In this document: in pieces, positions 50,608-59,639 of the stretch
How the letters are laid out: every line of letters begins with the position of its first letter
How positions within the stretch are numbered: the stretch's first letter is position 1
Assembly (NCBI RefSeq): GCF_039544165.1
Contig: NZ_BAABLD010000002.1
Location: 124,001 to 188,000 of the forward strand
DNA from: Viridibacterium curvum
GTDB taxonomy: Bacteria > Pseudomonadota > Gammaproteobacteria > Burkholderiales > Rhodocyclaceae
Length of the DNA stretch: 64,000 nucleotides
Direction: 5' to 3'
Made by a program: the position numbers and the translations under genes
Notes under the pieces: model-generated
Told to the model about the DNA's origin: nothing
The model's input: only the letters and a program-made list of their open reading frames with translations
The model's database searches: none

Positions 50608-51084
50608 GTGAGTATTGAAGGCGTCTTTCGCGAAGGCTTCGCGACGACCACGCTCGATACCGTCATCAACTGGACGCGTACCGGCTCCCTTTGGCCAATG
50701 ACTTTCGGTCTGGCCTGCTGTGCAGTCGAAATGATCCATGCGGGTTGCTCCCGCTACGACCTTGACCGCTTCGGGGTCGTTTTCCGCCCCAGTCCCCGTC
50801 AGTCCGATCTGATGATCGTCGCGGGTACCCTCTGTAACAAGATGGCGCCGGCCCTGCGGCGTGTCTATGACCAGATGGCTGAGCCGCGCTGGGTGATCTC
50901 CATGGGCTCCTGTGCAAATGGCGGCGGCTACTACCACTACTCTTACTCCGTGGTGCGCGGGTGTGACCGCATTGTGCCTGTGGATGTTTACGTTCCAGGC
51001 TGTCCCCCCACAGCCGAAGCTTTGCTCTATGGCGTGATCCAGCTGCAGAACAAGATCAAGCGCACCAACACCATTGCCCGCTAA
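50608..51084 (+). CDS. nuoB: NADH-quinone oxidoreductase subunit B
   Basis: Protein of 158 aa that binds the terminal Fe-S cluster N2. The ligands are in FGLACCAVEMIHAG (tandem Cys), MGSCANGGG and PGCPPTAEAL. It sits next to the quinone site and passes electrons to quinone. GTG 50608 follows TTGAGGA. The 130-nt upstream gap holds TATAGT at 50573-50578 but no good -35, so an internal promoter is only a possibility. Confidence 0.97.
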   Translation: MSIEGVFREGFATTTLDTVINWTRTGSLWPMTFGLACCAVEMIHAGCSRYDLDRFGVVFRPSPRQSDLMIVAGTLCNKMAPALRRVYDQMAEPRWVISMGSCANGGGYYHYSYSVVRGCDRIVPVDVYVPGCPPTAEALLYGVIQLQNKIKRTNTIAR

Positions 51085-51094
51085 GGTTTGAAGA

Positions 51095-51700
51095 ATGAGC
51101 TCAAGGCTTGAACGTCTGGTTGGGGCGCTGGGAACTGCGTTCGAAGGATGGGAACTTGCTCCCGTCGTGGCAGTTGACGAAGTGACTCTGGAAGTAGAAG
51201 CGGCTGAATATCTGCGCTTGGTTGAAACCTTGCGGGATCATCCCGCGTTGCGATTCGAGCAGCTGATTGATTTGTGTGGCGTTGATTATCAGACCTATGC
51301 TGCCAGTCGCCAGGGCGATCGTCGTTACGCAGCGGTACTTCATCTGCTTTCGGTAACGAACAATTGGCGTGTGCGTGTTCGTGTGTTTGCGCCAGACGAC
51401 GAGTTTCCCGTCGTGTCGTCGGTGGTGAATGTCTGGCCGGCCGCCAACTGGTTTGAGCGCGAGGCATTCGATATGGTCGGCATCATGTTCGAGGGCCACC
51501 CCGATCTGCGTCGTATTCTCACCGATTATGGTTTTGTCGGTCACCCTTTCCGCAAGGATTTCCCCGTGTCGGGCTACATGGAAATGCGTTACGACCCGGA
51601 GCAGGGGCGCGTCATCTATCAACCCGTGACCATTGCACCGCGTGAAGTGACGCCGCGCATCGTGCGCGAAGACAGTTATGGAGATGTTGGCCATGGCTGA
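51095..51700 (+). CDS. nuoC: NADH-quinone oxidoreductase subunit C
   Basis: Protein of 201 aa, a separate NuoC as in most proteobacteria other than enterics, which fuse it to NuoD. NWFEREAFDMVGIMFEGHPDLRRILTDYGFVGHPFRKDFP is broken into familiar conserved pieces: WFEREAFDM, GHPDLRRIL and GHPFRKDFP. It is part of the peripheral arm. It overlaps nuoD by 8 nt. Confidence 0.96.
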   Translation: MSSRLERLVGALGTAFEGWELAPVVAVDEVTLEVEAAEYLRLVETLRDHPALRFEQLIDLCGVDYQTYAASRQGDRRYAAVLHLLSVTNNWRVRVRVFAPDDEFPVVSSVVNVWPAANWFEREAFDMVGIMFEGHPDLRRILTDYGFVGHPFRKDFPVSGYMEMRYDPEQGRVIYQPVTIAPREVTPRIVREDSYGDVGHG

Positions 51701-52946
51701 GATCCGTAACTACACGATCAACTTCGGTCCTCAGCATCCGTCCGCCCACGGCGTGCTGCGGCTGGTGCTGGAGCTCGATGGCGAAGTCGTCGAGCGCGCC
51801 GATCCGCACGTGGGGCTACTGCATCGGGGTACCGAGAAGCTTGCCGAGACGCGCACCTGGATTCAGTCTGTACCGTACATGGATCGTCTCGACTACGTGT
51901 CGATGATGTGTAACGAGCATGCCTATTGCATGGCCATCGAGAAGCTGCTCGGTCTCGAAGTGCCGTTGCGCGCGCAGTACATCCGCGTAATGTTCGACGA
52001 GATCACTCGCATCCTGAACCACCTGCTTAACATCGGTACGCATGCGCTGGACATTGGTGCGATGACGATGGTGCTTTACACGTTCCGTGAGCGTGAAGAT
52101 CTCATGGATGCGTATGAAGCTGTTTCGGGTGCACGCATGCATGCGGCTTACTATCGCCCGGGCGGTGTGTATCGCGACTTGCCTGACAGCATGCCGAAGT
52201 ACGAAGTCTCCAAGTTCAAAAGCGCGTCGACGGTCAAGAAGCTCAACGAGACGCGTGAGGGGTCTTTGCTCGACTTCCTAGAAGACTTTACGAATCGTTT
52301 TCCCGGGTATATCGACGAGTACCACACGCTGTTGACCGACAATCGCATCTGGAAGCAGCGCACGGTCGATATCGGCATTGTCACGCCGGAGCGCGCATTG
52401 GCCTTGGGTTTTACTGGCCCCATGCTGCGCGGTTCGGGCATCGAATGGGATTTGCGCAAGAAGCAACCTTATGAGGTCTACGACAAGGTCGACTTTGACG
52501 TGCCGGTGGGTGTGAGCGGTGACTGTTACGACCGATACCTCTGTCGCATGGAAGAGATGCGCCAGAGCAACCGCATCGTCAAGCAATGTATCGATTGGTT
52601 GCGTAAGAACCCCGGCCCTGTCATCACGGGCAACCACAAGGTGGCGCCGCCTTCACGCGAGAAGATGAAGGAAAACATGGAAGAGCTGATTCACCACTTC
52701 AAGCTCTTCACTGAAGGCATCCACGTTCCACCGGGTGAGGCGTACGCAGCGGTCGAACATCCGAAGGGGGAATTCGGTGTGTATGCCATCTCCGATGGCG
52801 CCAACAAGCCTTATCGCCTGAAGCTGCGTGCCCCAGGCTTCGCCCACCTCGCAGCCATGGATGAACTGGCGCGCGGGCACATGATTGCAGACGTTGTCGC
52901 CATCATTGGCACGATGGATATCGTGTTTGGCGAAATCGACAGGTAA
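51693..52946 (+). CDS. nuoD: NADH-quinone oxidoreductase subunit D
   Basis: Protein of 417 aa. NFGPQHPSAHGVLRLVLELDGE and the C-terminal GDMDIVFGEIDR are typical of this [NiFe]-hydrogenase-like subunit, which with NuoB forms the quinone-binding cavity (the HP...H loop near the N-terminus). ATG 51693 is chosen over 51678 because family members begin MAEIRNYT. Coupled to nuoC. Confidence 0.97.
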   Translation: MAEIRNYTINFGPQHPSAHGVLRLVLELDGEVVERADPHVGLLHRGTEKLAETRTWIQSVPYMDRLDYVSMMCNEHAYCMAIEKLLGLEVPLRAQYIRVMFDEITRILNHLLNIGTHALDIGAMTMVLYTFREREDLMDAYEAVSGARMHAAYYRPGGVYRDLPDSMPKYEVSKFKSASTVKKLNETREGSLLDFLEDFTNRFPGYIDEYHTLLTDNRIWKQRTVDIGIVTPERALALGFTGPMLRGSGIEWDLRKKQPYEVYDKVDFDVPVGVSGDCYDRYLCRMEEMRQSNRIVKQCIDWLRKNPGPVITGNHKVAPPSREKMKENMEELIHHFKLFTEGIHVPPGEAYAAVEHPKGEFGVYAISDGANKPYRLKLRAPGFAHLAAMDELARGHMIADVVAIIGTMDIVFGEIDR

Positions 52947-52955
52947 GAGAAGAGC

Positions 52956-53432
52956 ATGCTCAGCGCAGAATCCCTGAAGCAGATCGACCGCGAGGTCGCC
53001 AAGTACCCGGCAGATCAAAAGCAATCGGCCGTAATGTCCGCCTTGCGTATTGCGCAAGTCGAAAAAGGCTGGCTCGCAAATGAGACCATTGCCTTTGTGG
53101 CCGATTACCTTGGCATGCCGGCTATGGCCGCGCTCGAAGTCGCGACTTTCTACAACATGTACGACCTCAAGCCGGTCGGCCGCCACAAGATTACTGTCTG
53201 CACCAACCTGCCATGCGCGCTGTCGGGTGGAGAAGAGGCCGCCGAGTACCTGAAGGAAAAGCTTGGCATCGGTTTCAACGAAACTACGGCCGACGGCAAC
53301 TTTACGCTCAAAGAAGGCGAGTGCATGGGGGCCTGCGGTGACGCGCCTGTGATTCTCGACAACAACCATCGCATGTGCTGCAAGATGGATCGTGCCCGCA
53401 TTGATGCACTCATTACGGAGCTGTCCAAATGA
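52956..53432 (+). CDS. nuoE: NADH-quinone oxidoreductase subunit E
   Basis: Protein of 158 aa with thioredoxin-like fold. The [2Fe-2S] cluster N1a ligands are in CTNLPCALSGGEE and GECMGACGDAPV. It forms the NADH dehydrogenase module with NuoF and NuoG. The stop overlaps nuoF by 4 nt (ATGA). Confidence 0.97.
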   Translation: MLSAESLKQIDREVAKYPADQKQSAVMSALRIAQVEKGWLANETIAFVADYLGMPAMAALEVATFYNMYDLKPVGRHKITVCTNLPCALSGGEEAAEYLKEKLGIGFNETTADGNFTLKEGECMGACGDAPVILDNNHRMCCKMDRARIDALITELSK

Positions 53433-54760
53433 GCGAGACGACGAGCTTGCCGAGTGGACACGGCATCATCCTCGATGGCATCGCCAGTGAATCGACCTGG
53501 CGTCTGGCCGACTACGTCAAGCGTGGTGGCTATGACGCGCTGAAGAAAATCATCGCCAACAAGATCACGCCCGACGAGATCATTGCTGAACTAAAGAAGT
53601 CGGCACTGCGTGGTCGTGGCGGTGCGGGCTTTCCGACGGGTTTGAAGTGGAGCTTCATGCCGCGTGCTTTCCCCGGTGCGAAGTACGTGGTCTGTAACTC
53701 GGACGAGGGCGAGCCCGGTACTTTCAAGGATCGTGACATTCTGCGTTACAACCCGCACACGGTCATCGAGGGCATGATCATTGCCGGTTACGCGATGACC
53801 AGTGGTGTGGGCTACAACTACATTCACGGCGAAGTGTTCGACGTTTACCAGCGTTTTGAAGAAGCGCTGGACGAAGCGCGCGCAGCGGGTCTGCTGGGCC
53901 AGAACATTCTCGGTTCGGATTTCAGTTTCGAGCTGTATGCGCACCATGGTTACGGCGCCTACATCTGCGGCGAAGAAACCGCGCTGCTCGAGTCGCTGGA
54001 AGGCAAGAAGGGCCAGCCGCGCTTCAAGCCGCCGTTTCCGGCGAGCTTCGGCCTGTATGGCAAGCCGACCACGATCAACAACACCGAGACCTTTGCATCG
54101 GTGCCTTTCATCATCCGCGAGGGCGGCGACAAGTTCCTGGAGCTGGGCAAACCCAATAACGGCGGCACCAAATTGTTCTCGGTGTCGGGCCATGTGAACA
54201 AGCCAGGCAACTACGAGATTCCACTGGGTACGCCGTTTGCTACGCTGCTCGAAATGGCCGGTGGCATGCGTGGTGGCCGCAAGCTCAAGGCGGTGATTCC
54301 CGGTGGTTCCTCCGCGCCGGTGATCCCTGCGCACATCATGATGGACCTGACGATGGACTACGATGCCATCTCGAAGGCTGGCTCCATGTTGGGTTCGGGA
54401 GCGGTTATCGTGATGGACGAGACGACCTGCATGGTCAAGGCACTCGAACGTCTGGCCTACTTCTATCACGAAGAGTCCTGCGGCCAGTGCACGCCTTGCC
54501 GCGAAGGCACGGGCTGGCTGTACCGCATCATTCACCGCATCGAACATGGTCTGGGCCGAGAGGAAGACCTCGCTGTGCTTGATAACGTGGCCGAGAACAT
54601 CATGGGCCGTACCATCTGCGCGCTGGGTGATGCCGCAGCGATGCCGGTTCGCAGCTTCATCAAGCATTTCCGCGACGAGTTCCAGTATCACGTCGATAAC
54701 AAGCGTTGCGTTGTTCCAGTGGAAACGCAGCGCGACGGCAGCAAGATTTACGTGGGCTGA
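53429..54760 (+). CDS. nuoF: NADH-quinone oxidoreductase subunit F
   Basis: Protein of 443 aa. LRGRGGAGFPTGLKWSFM binds FMN/NADH, and ESCGQCTPCREG with the later RTICALGD supply the four ligands of [4Fe-4S] cluster N3. It oxidises NADH and starts electron flow through complex I. Followed by nuoG with 6 nt spacing. Confidence 0.98.
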   Translation: MSETTSLPSGHGIILDGIASESTWRLADYVKRGGYDALKKIIANKITPDEIIAELKKSALRGRGGAGFPTGLKWSFMPRAFPGAKYVVCNSDEGEPGTFKDRDILRYNPHTVIEGMIIAGYAMTSGVGYNYIHGEVFDVYQRFEEALDEARAAGLLGQNILGSDFSFELYAHHGYGAYICGEETALLESLEGKKGQPRFKPPFPASFGLYGKPTTINNTETFASVPFIIREGGDKFLELGKPNNGGTKLFSVSGHVNKPGNYEIPLGTPFATLLEMAGGMRGGRKLKAVIPGGSSAPVIPAHIMMDLTMDYDAISKAGSMLGSGAVIVMDETTCMVKALERLAYFYHEESCGQCTPCREGTGWLYRIIHRIEHGLGREEDLAVLDNVAENIMGRTICALGDAAAMPVRSFIKHFRDEFQYHVDNKRCVVPVETQRDGSKIYVG

Positions 54761-54766
54761 TCACAG

Positions 54767-57103
54767 ATGCTAGAGATCGAAATTGACGGGCAGAAGATCG
54801 AGGTCGCCGATGGCAGCACCGTGATGGATGCCGCCAACAAGGTTGGTGCCTACATTCCGCACTTCTGCTATCACAAGAAACTGTCCATTGCGGCCAACTG
54901 CCGCATGTGTCTGGTTGATGTCGAGAAGGCTCCGAAGGCATTGCCGGCCTGTGCGACGCCGGTGACGCCGGGCATGAAGGTGACGACCCATTCCGACAAG
55001 GCCGTGAAGGCGCAGAAGTCGGTGATGGAGTTCCTGCTTATTAACCACCCGCTGGATTGCCCGATTTGCGATCAGGGTGGGGAATGTCAGCTGCAGGATC
55101 TGGCTGTCGGTTATGGCGGTTCCGCATCGCGCTACAAGGAAGAAAAGCGCGTCGTCTTCAACAAAAACCTCGGTGCGCTGATCAATACCGACATGACGCG
55201 CTGCATCCACTGTACGCGCTGCGTGCGTTTCGGTCAGGAAATCTCCGGGATCATGGAACTGGGCATGGCTGGCCGTGGCGAGCATTCCGAGATCCAGGCT
55301 TTCGTCGACCGCACGGTCGACTCTGAACTGTCCGGCAATGCCATCGACCTTTGCCCGGTCGGCGCGCTGACCTCAAAACCGTTCCGCTTCGCCGCGCGTA
55401 CTTGGGAGCTGGCTCGCCGTCGTTCGGTAAGCCCGCACGATTCGCTTGGTGCAAACCTTATCGTACAGACCAAGCATGACGTCGTGATGCGCGTGCTGCC
55501 GTTCGAGAACGAAGCTGTCAATGAGTGCTGGCTGTCTGACAAGGACCGTTTCTCCTACGAAGGTCTCACTGCAGCTGATCGCTTGACTCAACCCCGCATC
55601 AAGCACGGCGGCGAGTGGCATGACGTGGACTGGCCCACGGCGCTGGACTATGTCACCAAGACCCTGCGTGGCATCGTTGCAGATCATGATGCCAGCAATG
55701 TCGGTGCGCTGCTGTCTCCGCACAGCACACTGGAGGAGTTGTATCTCGCACAGAAACTGGTGCGCGGCCTGGGCAGCGACAAGCTGGACTTCCGCCTGCG
55801 TCAGCGCGACTTCTCGCTGGATGGCAAGCTGGCTGGTGCCCCCTGGCTGGGCATGAAGGTCGCCGACGTGTCGACGCTGGACGCAACGCTGGTGATCGGC
55901 AGCTTCCTTCGCAAGGATCATCCGCTGCTGGCACAACGCCTGCGCCAGTCGGTGCGGCATTGGGGCAAGCTTGCTCGTGTACACGTAGCGCGCGAAGACT
56001 GGCTGATCCCCGTTGAAGCTGAGTCCATCGTTGCTCCGTCGGCCATGGTCGATGCGCTGGCCGCGGTGCTGAGCGCTCAGTTGAAACTGAAGGGGGCTGC
56101 TGCACCCGAATCTTGTGCTGCGCTGCTGGGCAGCGTCAGCGTGACCTCCGAAGCTGAGGCCATCGCCGAAATGCTGGATGGTGGCGAGAAGCGCGCCGTG
56201 TTGTTGGGCAACCTCGCTGTACAACATCCGCAGTACGCTACTTTGCATTTGTTGGCGCAGGAAATTTCAAGGTTGGCTGGTGCCAGCTTTGGCGTAATCG
56301 GTGAAGCAGCGAATTCGGTGGGGGGCTACCTTGCCAACGCGTTGTCGTTGGGTAGTGCCAACACACGCAGCATCATTGCCGACAAGCTGCGTGCCTACAT
56401 CGTCATGGGCGCTGAGCCCGAGCTCGATTGCGCAAACGGTGTCGCTGCACGTGCTGCGCTGGATGCTGCGGCATCGGTTATCTATCTCGGTAGTTTCGTC
56501 GGTAAGGCTGCCGAGTACGCAGACGTGATGCTTCCCGTTGCGCCTTTCACTGAAACCTCTGGCAGCTTCGTTAATGCGGAAGGTCTGGTCCAGTCGTTCA
56601 ATGCGGTGGCCAAGCCGACGGGCGAAACCCGCCCCGGCTGGAAGGTGCTGCGCGTGCTGGGCAACATGCTCGGCATCGAAGGATTCGAGCAGAACAGCAG
56701 CGAGGATGTGCGCAACGAAGTACTCGCACTGGGTGAGCCGGCCGCGCGCCTTGGCAATGCCGTGACGGGCGTTGTCGCCGCTGCATCCAAGGCACAGACT
56801 GGTCTGCAACGTGTGGCCGATGTGCCCATCCACTTCGCCGATCCGTTGGCGCGCCGTGCAACAGCATTGCAGAAGACGCGTGACAGTGCATTGCCGGTAG
56901 CACGCTTTGCGGCCTCGACCCTTGCAGGCATTGGTGCAGAAGATGGCATGCCGGTCGCAGTGCGCTCAACCCAAGGCGATGTCGTGCTCAAAGCGCGTGT
57001 CGACGACACGCTGCCAGCGGGTGTCGTGCGCATCCCGGCTGCGCACGCCAGCACGGTGGCATTGGGTGACCTGTTCAGCGAACTGACGGTGGAGCGCGCC
57101 TGA
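54767..57103 (+). CDS. nuoG: NADH-quinone oxidoreductase subunit G
   Basis: Protein of 778 aa. The N-terminal 240 residues hold the Fe-S ligands: HFCYHKKLSIAANCRMC (N1b), the His/Cys set around HPLDCPICDQGGECQLQD (N5), and CIHCTRCVRF plus DLCPVGAL (N4). The rest is a molybdopterin-oxidoreductase-like domain without evident cofactor, as expected for NuoG. It ends one base into the nuoH start. Confidence 0.96.
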   Translation: MLEIEIDGQKIEVADGSTVMDAANKVGAYIPHFCYHKKLSIAANCRMCLVDVEKAPKALPACATPVTPGMKVTTHSDKAVKAQKSVMEFLLINHPLDCPICDQGGECQLQDLAVGYGGSASRYKEEKRVVFNKNLGALINTDMTRCIHCTRCVRFGQEISGIMELGMAGRGEHSEIQAFVDRTVDSELSGNAIDLCPVGALTSKPFRFAARTWELARRRSVSPHDSLGANLIVQTKHDVVMRVLPFENEAVNECWLSDKDRFSYEGLTAADRLTQPRIKHGGEWHDVDWPTALDYVTKTLRGIVADHDASNVGALLSPHSTLEELYLAQKLVRGLGSDKLDFRLRQRDFSLDGKLAGAPWLGMKVADVSTLDATLVIGSFLRKDHPLLAQRLRQSVRHWGKLARVHVAREDWLIPVEAESIVAPSAMVDALAAVLSAQLKLKGAAAPESCAALLGSVSVTSEAEAIAEMLDGGEKRAVLLGNLAVQHPQYATLHLLAQEISRLAGASFGVIGEAANSVGGYLANALSLGSANTRSIIADKLRAYIVMGAEPELDCANGVAARAALDAAASVIYLGSFVGKAAEYADVMLPVAPFTETSGSFVNAEGLVQSFNAVAKPTGETRPGWKVLRVLGNMLGIEGFEQNSSEDVRNEVLALGEPAARLGNAVTGVVAAASKAQTGLQRVADVPIHFADPLARRATALQKTRDSALPVARFAASTLAGIGAEDGMPVAVRSTQGDVVLKARVDDTLPAGVVRIPAAHASTVALGDLFSELTVERA

Positions 57104-58188
57104 TGATCGAGAACCTGCTCCTCTCGTTGCTGCTGACCGTGACGGGCTTCGTCGGCCTTCCTGAAGCATGGATCCATACCGTATGGCCCTTGCTGTGGAC
57201 CCTGTTGAAGATCATCGTCATCGTGATCCCCATCTTCGGCTGTGTCGCGTACCTGACTCTTGCTGAGCGCAAGGTCATCGGTTACATCCAGGTCCGTATC
57301 GGTCCGAACCGCGTCGGCCCATTGGGTTTGCTGCAACCTGTGGCTGACGGCCTGAAGCTGTTGTTCAAGGAAGTCATCGTACCGTCGCAGTCCAACAAGG
57401 GCCTCTTCCTGCTTGCGCCAGTGCTGGCGCTGGCGCCTGCGCTGGCCGCCTGGGCCGTGGTGCCGTTCTCGGATACCTTGCTTCTGGCCGACGTTAACGC
57501 CGGCATGCTTTACTTGATGGCGATTACGTCATTCGGGGTGTATGGCGTGATCATCGCAGGCTGGGCCTCGAACTCGAAGTACGCATTCCTTGGTGCGATG
57601 CGCTCGGCCGCACAGATGGTGTCGTACGAACTCTCGATGGGCTTTGCGCTGGTATGCGTGCTGATGGTATCGGGCTCGTTGAATCTGTCCGATATCGTCG
57701 GTGGGCAAGGGCAGGGCTGGTTTGCTGATCGCGGCCTCGGCTTCATGTCATGGAACTGGTTGCCGTTGCTGCCCATGTTCGTGGTCTATCTGATCTCGGG
57801 TGTTGCAGAAACAAACCGCGCACCGTTCGACGTGGTCGAAGGCGAGTCGGAAATCGTCGCAGGCCATATGGTCGAATACTCCGGCATGGCTTTCGCGCTG
57901 TTCTTCCTCGCCGAGTACGCGAACATGATTCTCGTCTCGGCGCTCACTGCGACTTTCTTCCTCGGTGGGTGGTTGTCACCGACGAAGTTTCTGCCTGACG
58001 GCTTCTTCTGGCTGGCAGCCAAGACTTCTTTCATCCTCTTCTTGTTCCTGTGGTTCCGTGCGACGTTCCCTCGCTTCCGTTATGACCAGATCATGCGTCT
58101 GGGCTGGAAGGTGTTCATTCCGGTGTGCCTGCTGTGGGTGATGGTCACCGGTGTCTGGATCATGTCGCCGTTCTCCATCTGGCGTTAG
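57103..58188 (+). CDS. nuoH: NADH-quinone oxidoreductase subunit H
   Basis: Protein of 361 aa with about eight membrane helices. AERKVIGYIQVRIGPNRVGP and the loop ETNRAPFDVVEGESEIVAG are the conserved quinone-chamber and proton-entry segments. It couples the peripheral arm to the membrane arm. The ATG shares one base with the nuoG stop. Confidence 0.97.
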   Translation: MIENLLLSLLLTVTGFVGLPEAWIHTVWPLLWTLLKIIVIVIPIFGCVAYLTLAERKVIGYIQVRIGPNRVGPLGLLQPVADGLKLLFKEVIVPSQSNKGLFLLAPVLALAPALAAWAVVPFSDTLLLADVNAGMLYLMAITSFGVYGVIIAGWASNSKYAFLGAMRSAAQMVSYELSMGFALVCVLMVSGSLNLSDIVGGQGQGWFADRGLGFMSWNWLPLLPMFVVYLISGVAETNRAPFDVVEGESEIVAGHMVEYSGMAFALFFLAEYANMILVSALTATFFLGGWLSPTKFLPDGFFWLAAKTSFILFLFLWFRATFPRFRYDQIMRLGWKVFIPVCLLWVMVTGVWIMSPFSIWR

Positions 58189-58196
58189 GAAACATC

Positions 58197-58685
58197 ATGG
58201 GTGCAGTCAAAGAGTTTTTCGGCACGGTGGTTCTGCTTGAACTGCTCAAGGGCATGGCGCTTACCGGGCGTCACATGTTCGCGCGCAAGATAACCGTCCA
58301 GTTCCCTGAAGAGAAAACGCCTCAGAGCCCGCGCTTCCGTGGCCTGCATGCATTGCGTCGCTACCCTAACGGGGAAGAGCGCTGCATTGCCTGCAAGCTT
58401 TGCGAAGCTGTTTGCCCGGCGATGGCGATCACGATTGAGTCAGCGCAGCGTGACGACGGTTCACGCCGCACGACGCGGTACGACATCGACCTGACCAAGT
58501 GCATTTTCTGTGGATTCTGCGAAGAGGCGTGCCCGGTGGATGCGATCGTCGAAACCCGTGTGTTCGAGTACCACGGTGAGCAACGAGGCGACCTGTACTA
58601 CACCAAGAACATGCTGCTTGCCGTCGGTGAGCGCTACGAAGAGCAGATAGCGAAAGACCGCGCTGTCGAGGCGCAGTACCGCTGA
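58197..58685 (+). CDS. nuoI: NADH-quinone oxidoreductase subunit I
   Basis: Protein of 162 aa with two [4Fe-4S] ferredoxin motifs (CIACKLCEAVCPA and CIFCGFCEEACPV) for clusters N6a and N6b, which relay electrons to N2. ATG 58197 starts MGAVKEFF, the family's N-terminus; the earlier in-frame start at 58125 is inside nuoH. Confidence 0.97.
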   Translation: MGAVKEFFGTVVLLELLKGMALTGRHMFARKITVQFPEEKTPQSPRFRGLHALRRYPNGEERCIACKLCEAVCPAMAITIESAQRDDGSRRTTRYDIDLTKCIFCGFCEEACPVDAIVETRVFEYHGEQRGDLYYTKNMLLAVGERYEEQIAKDRAVEAQYR

Positions 58686-58693
58686 GAGAACAC

Positions 58694-59329
58694 ATGGAAA
58701 TCTCGACCCTTCTTTTCTACGCCTTCGCCACGGTCCTCGTAATTTCCGGGCTACTGGTCATCACGGCGAAAAACCCAGTGCATGCTGCGCTGTTCCTCGT
58801 TCTGGCGTTCGTGACCTCGGGCTGCATCTGGATGCTGATGCACGCCGAGTTCCTGGCCATAGCGATCGTGCTCATCTATGTGGGAGCGGTGATGGTCCTG
58901 TTCCTCTTCGTGGTCATGATGCTGGACATCAACATTGACCGAATCCGCGAAGGGTTCTGGCGCTACCTCCCCGTGGGGTTGCTCGTCGCGCTGGTGATGG
59001 TCGCGGAAATGGCTGCCGTTCTGAACAAGCCCTATTTCCAGCTGGCTGAAGTACCCCAGCCCGCTGCACCTGCCGCAACCCATAGCAACACGCAGGAACT
59101 TGCTCAGCAACTCTTTACTCAATACGCCTATCCCTTCGAAATCGCGTCACTGATTCTGCTGGTCTCGATGATCGCTGCCGTTGCGTTGACGTATCGCCGC
59201 CGTCAGGGGCTCAAGTACGTTAATCCAGCGGATCAGATTGCGGTCAAGGCAGCGGATCGCATGCGCATCGTGAGCATTCCCGTCGAGCCCGGTGTGGCCA
59301 CGAGCTTGTCGCCGAAAGAGGGGGAGTAA
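58694..59329 (+). CDS. nuoJ: NADH-quinone oxidoreductase subunit J
   Basis: Protein of 211 aa with five membrane helices: KNPVHAALFLVLAFVTSGCIW and the acidic helix near AEFLAIAIVLIYVGAVMVLFLFVVMM are conserved. It contributes the pi-bulge helix of the membrane arm. A polar tail ends in KEGE. nuoK starts 2 nt after its stop. Confidence 0.96.
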   Translation: MEISTLLFYAFATVLVISGLLVITAKNPVHAALFLVLAFVTSGCIWMLMHAEFLAIAIVLIYVGAVMVLFLFVVMMLDINIDRIREGFWRYLPVGLLVALVMVAEMAAVLNKPYFQLAEVPQPAAPAATHSNTQELAQQLFTQYAYPFEIASLILLVSMIAAVALTYRRRQGLKYVNPADQIAVKAADRMRIVSIPVEPGVATSLSPKEGE

Positions 59330-59331
59330 CC

Positions 59332-59637
59332 ATGTTGCCCTTGTCCCATGTGCTCGTCCTGGGCGCCATCCTGTTTGCGATCAGCGTGGTCGGGATTTTC
59401 TTGAACCGCAAGAATCTCATCGTGCTCTTGATGGCCATCGAACTGATGTTGCTGGCCGTGAACATGAATTTCGTGGCTTTCTCGTCCTACTTCCAGGACC
59501 CCGATGGCCAGCTCTTCGTTTTTTTCATCCTGACCGTTGCCGCTGCCGAGTCAGCCATCGGTCTTGCGATCCTCGTGGTGCTGTTCCGCAACATGCGTTC
59601 GATTCACGTCGATGATCTGGACAGCCTGAAGGGTTGA
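59332..59637 (+). CDS. nuoK: NADH-quinone oxidoreductase subunit K
   Basis: Protein of 101 aa, three helices, with the two membrane glutamates in LMAIELMLLAVNMNFV and VAAAESAIGLAILV that are needed for proton movement. Related to MnhC antiporter subunits. Its stop overlaps the nuoL start region. Confidence 0.97.
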   Translation: MLPLSHVLVLGAILFAISVVGIFLNRKNLIVLLMAIELMLLAVNMNFVAFSSYFQDPDGQLFVFFILTVAAAESAIGLAILVVLFRNMRSIHVDDLDSLKG

Positions 59638-59639
59638 TG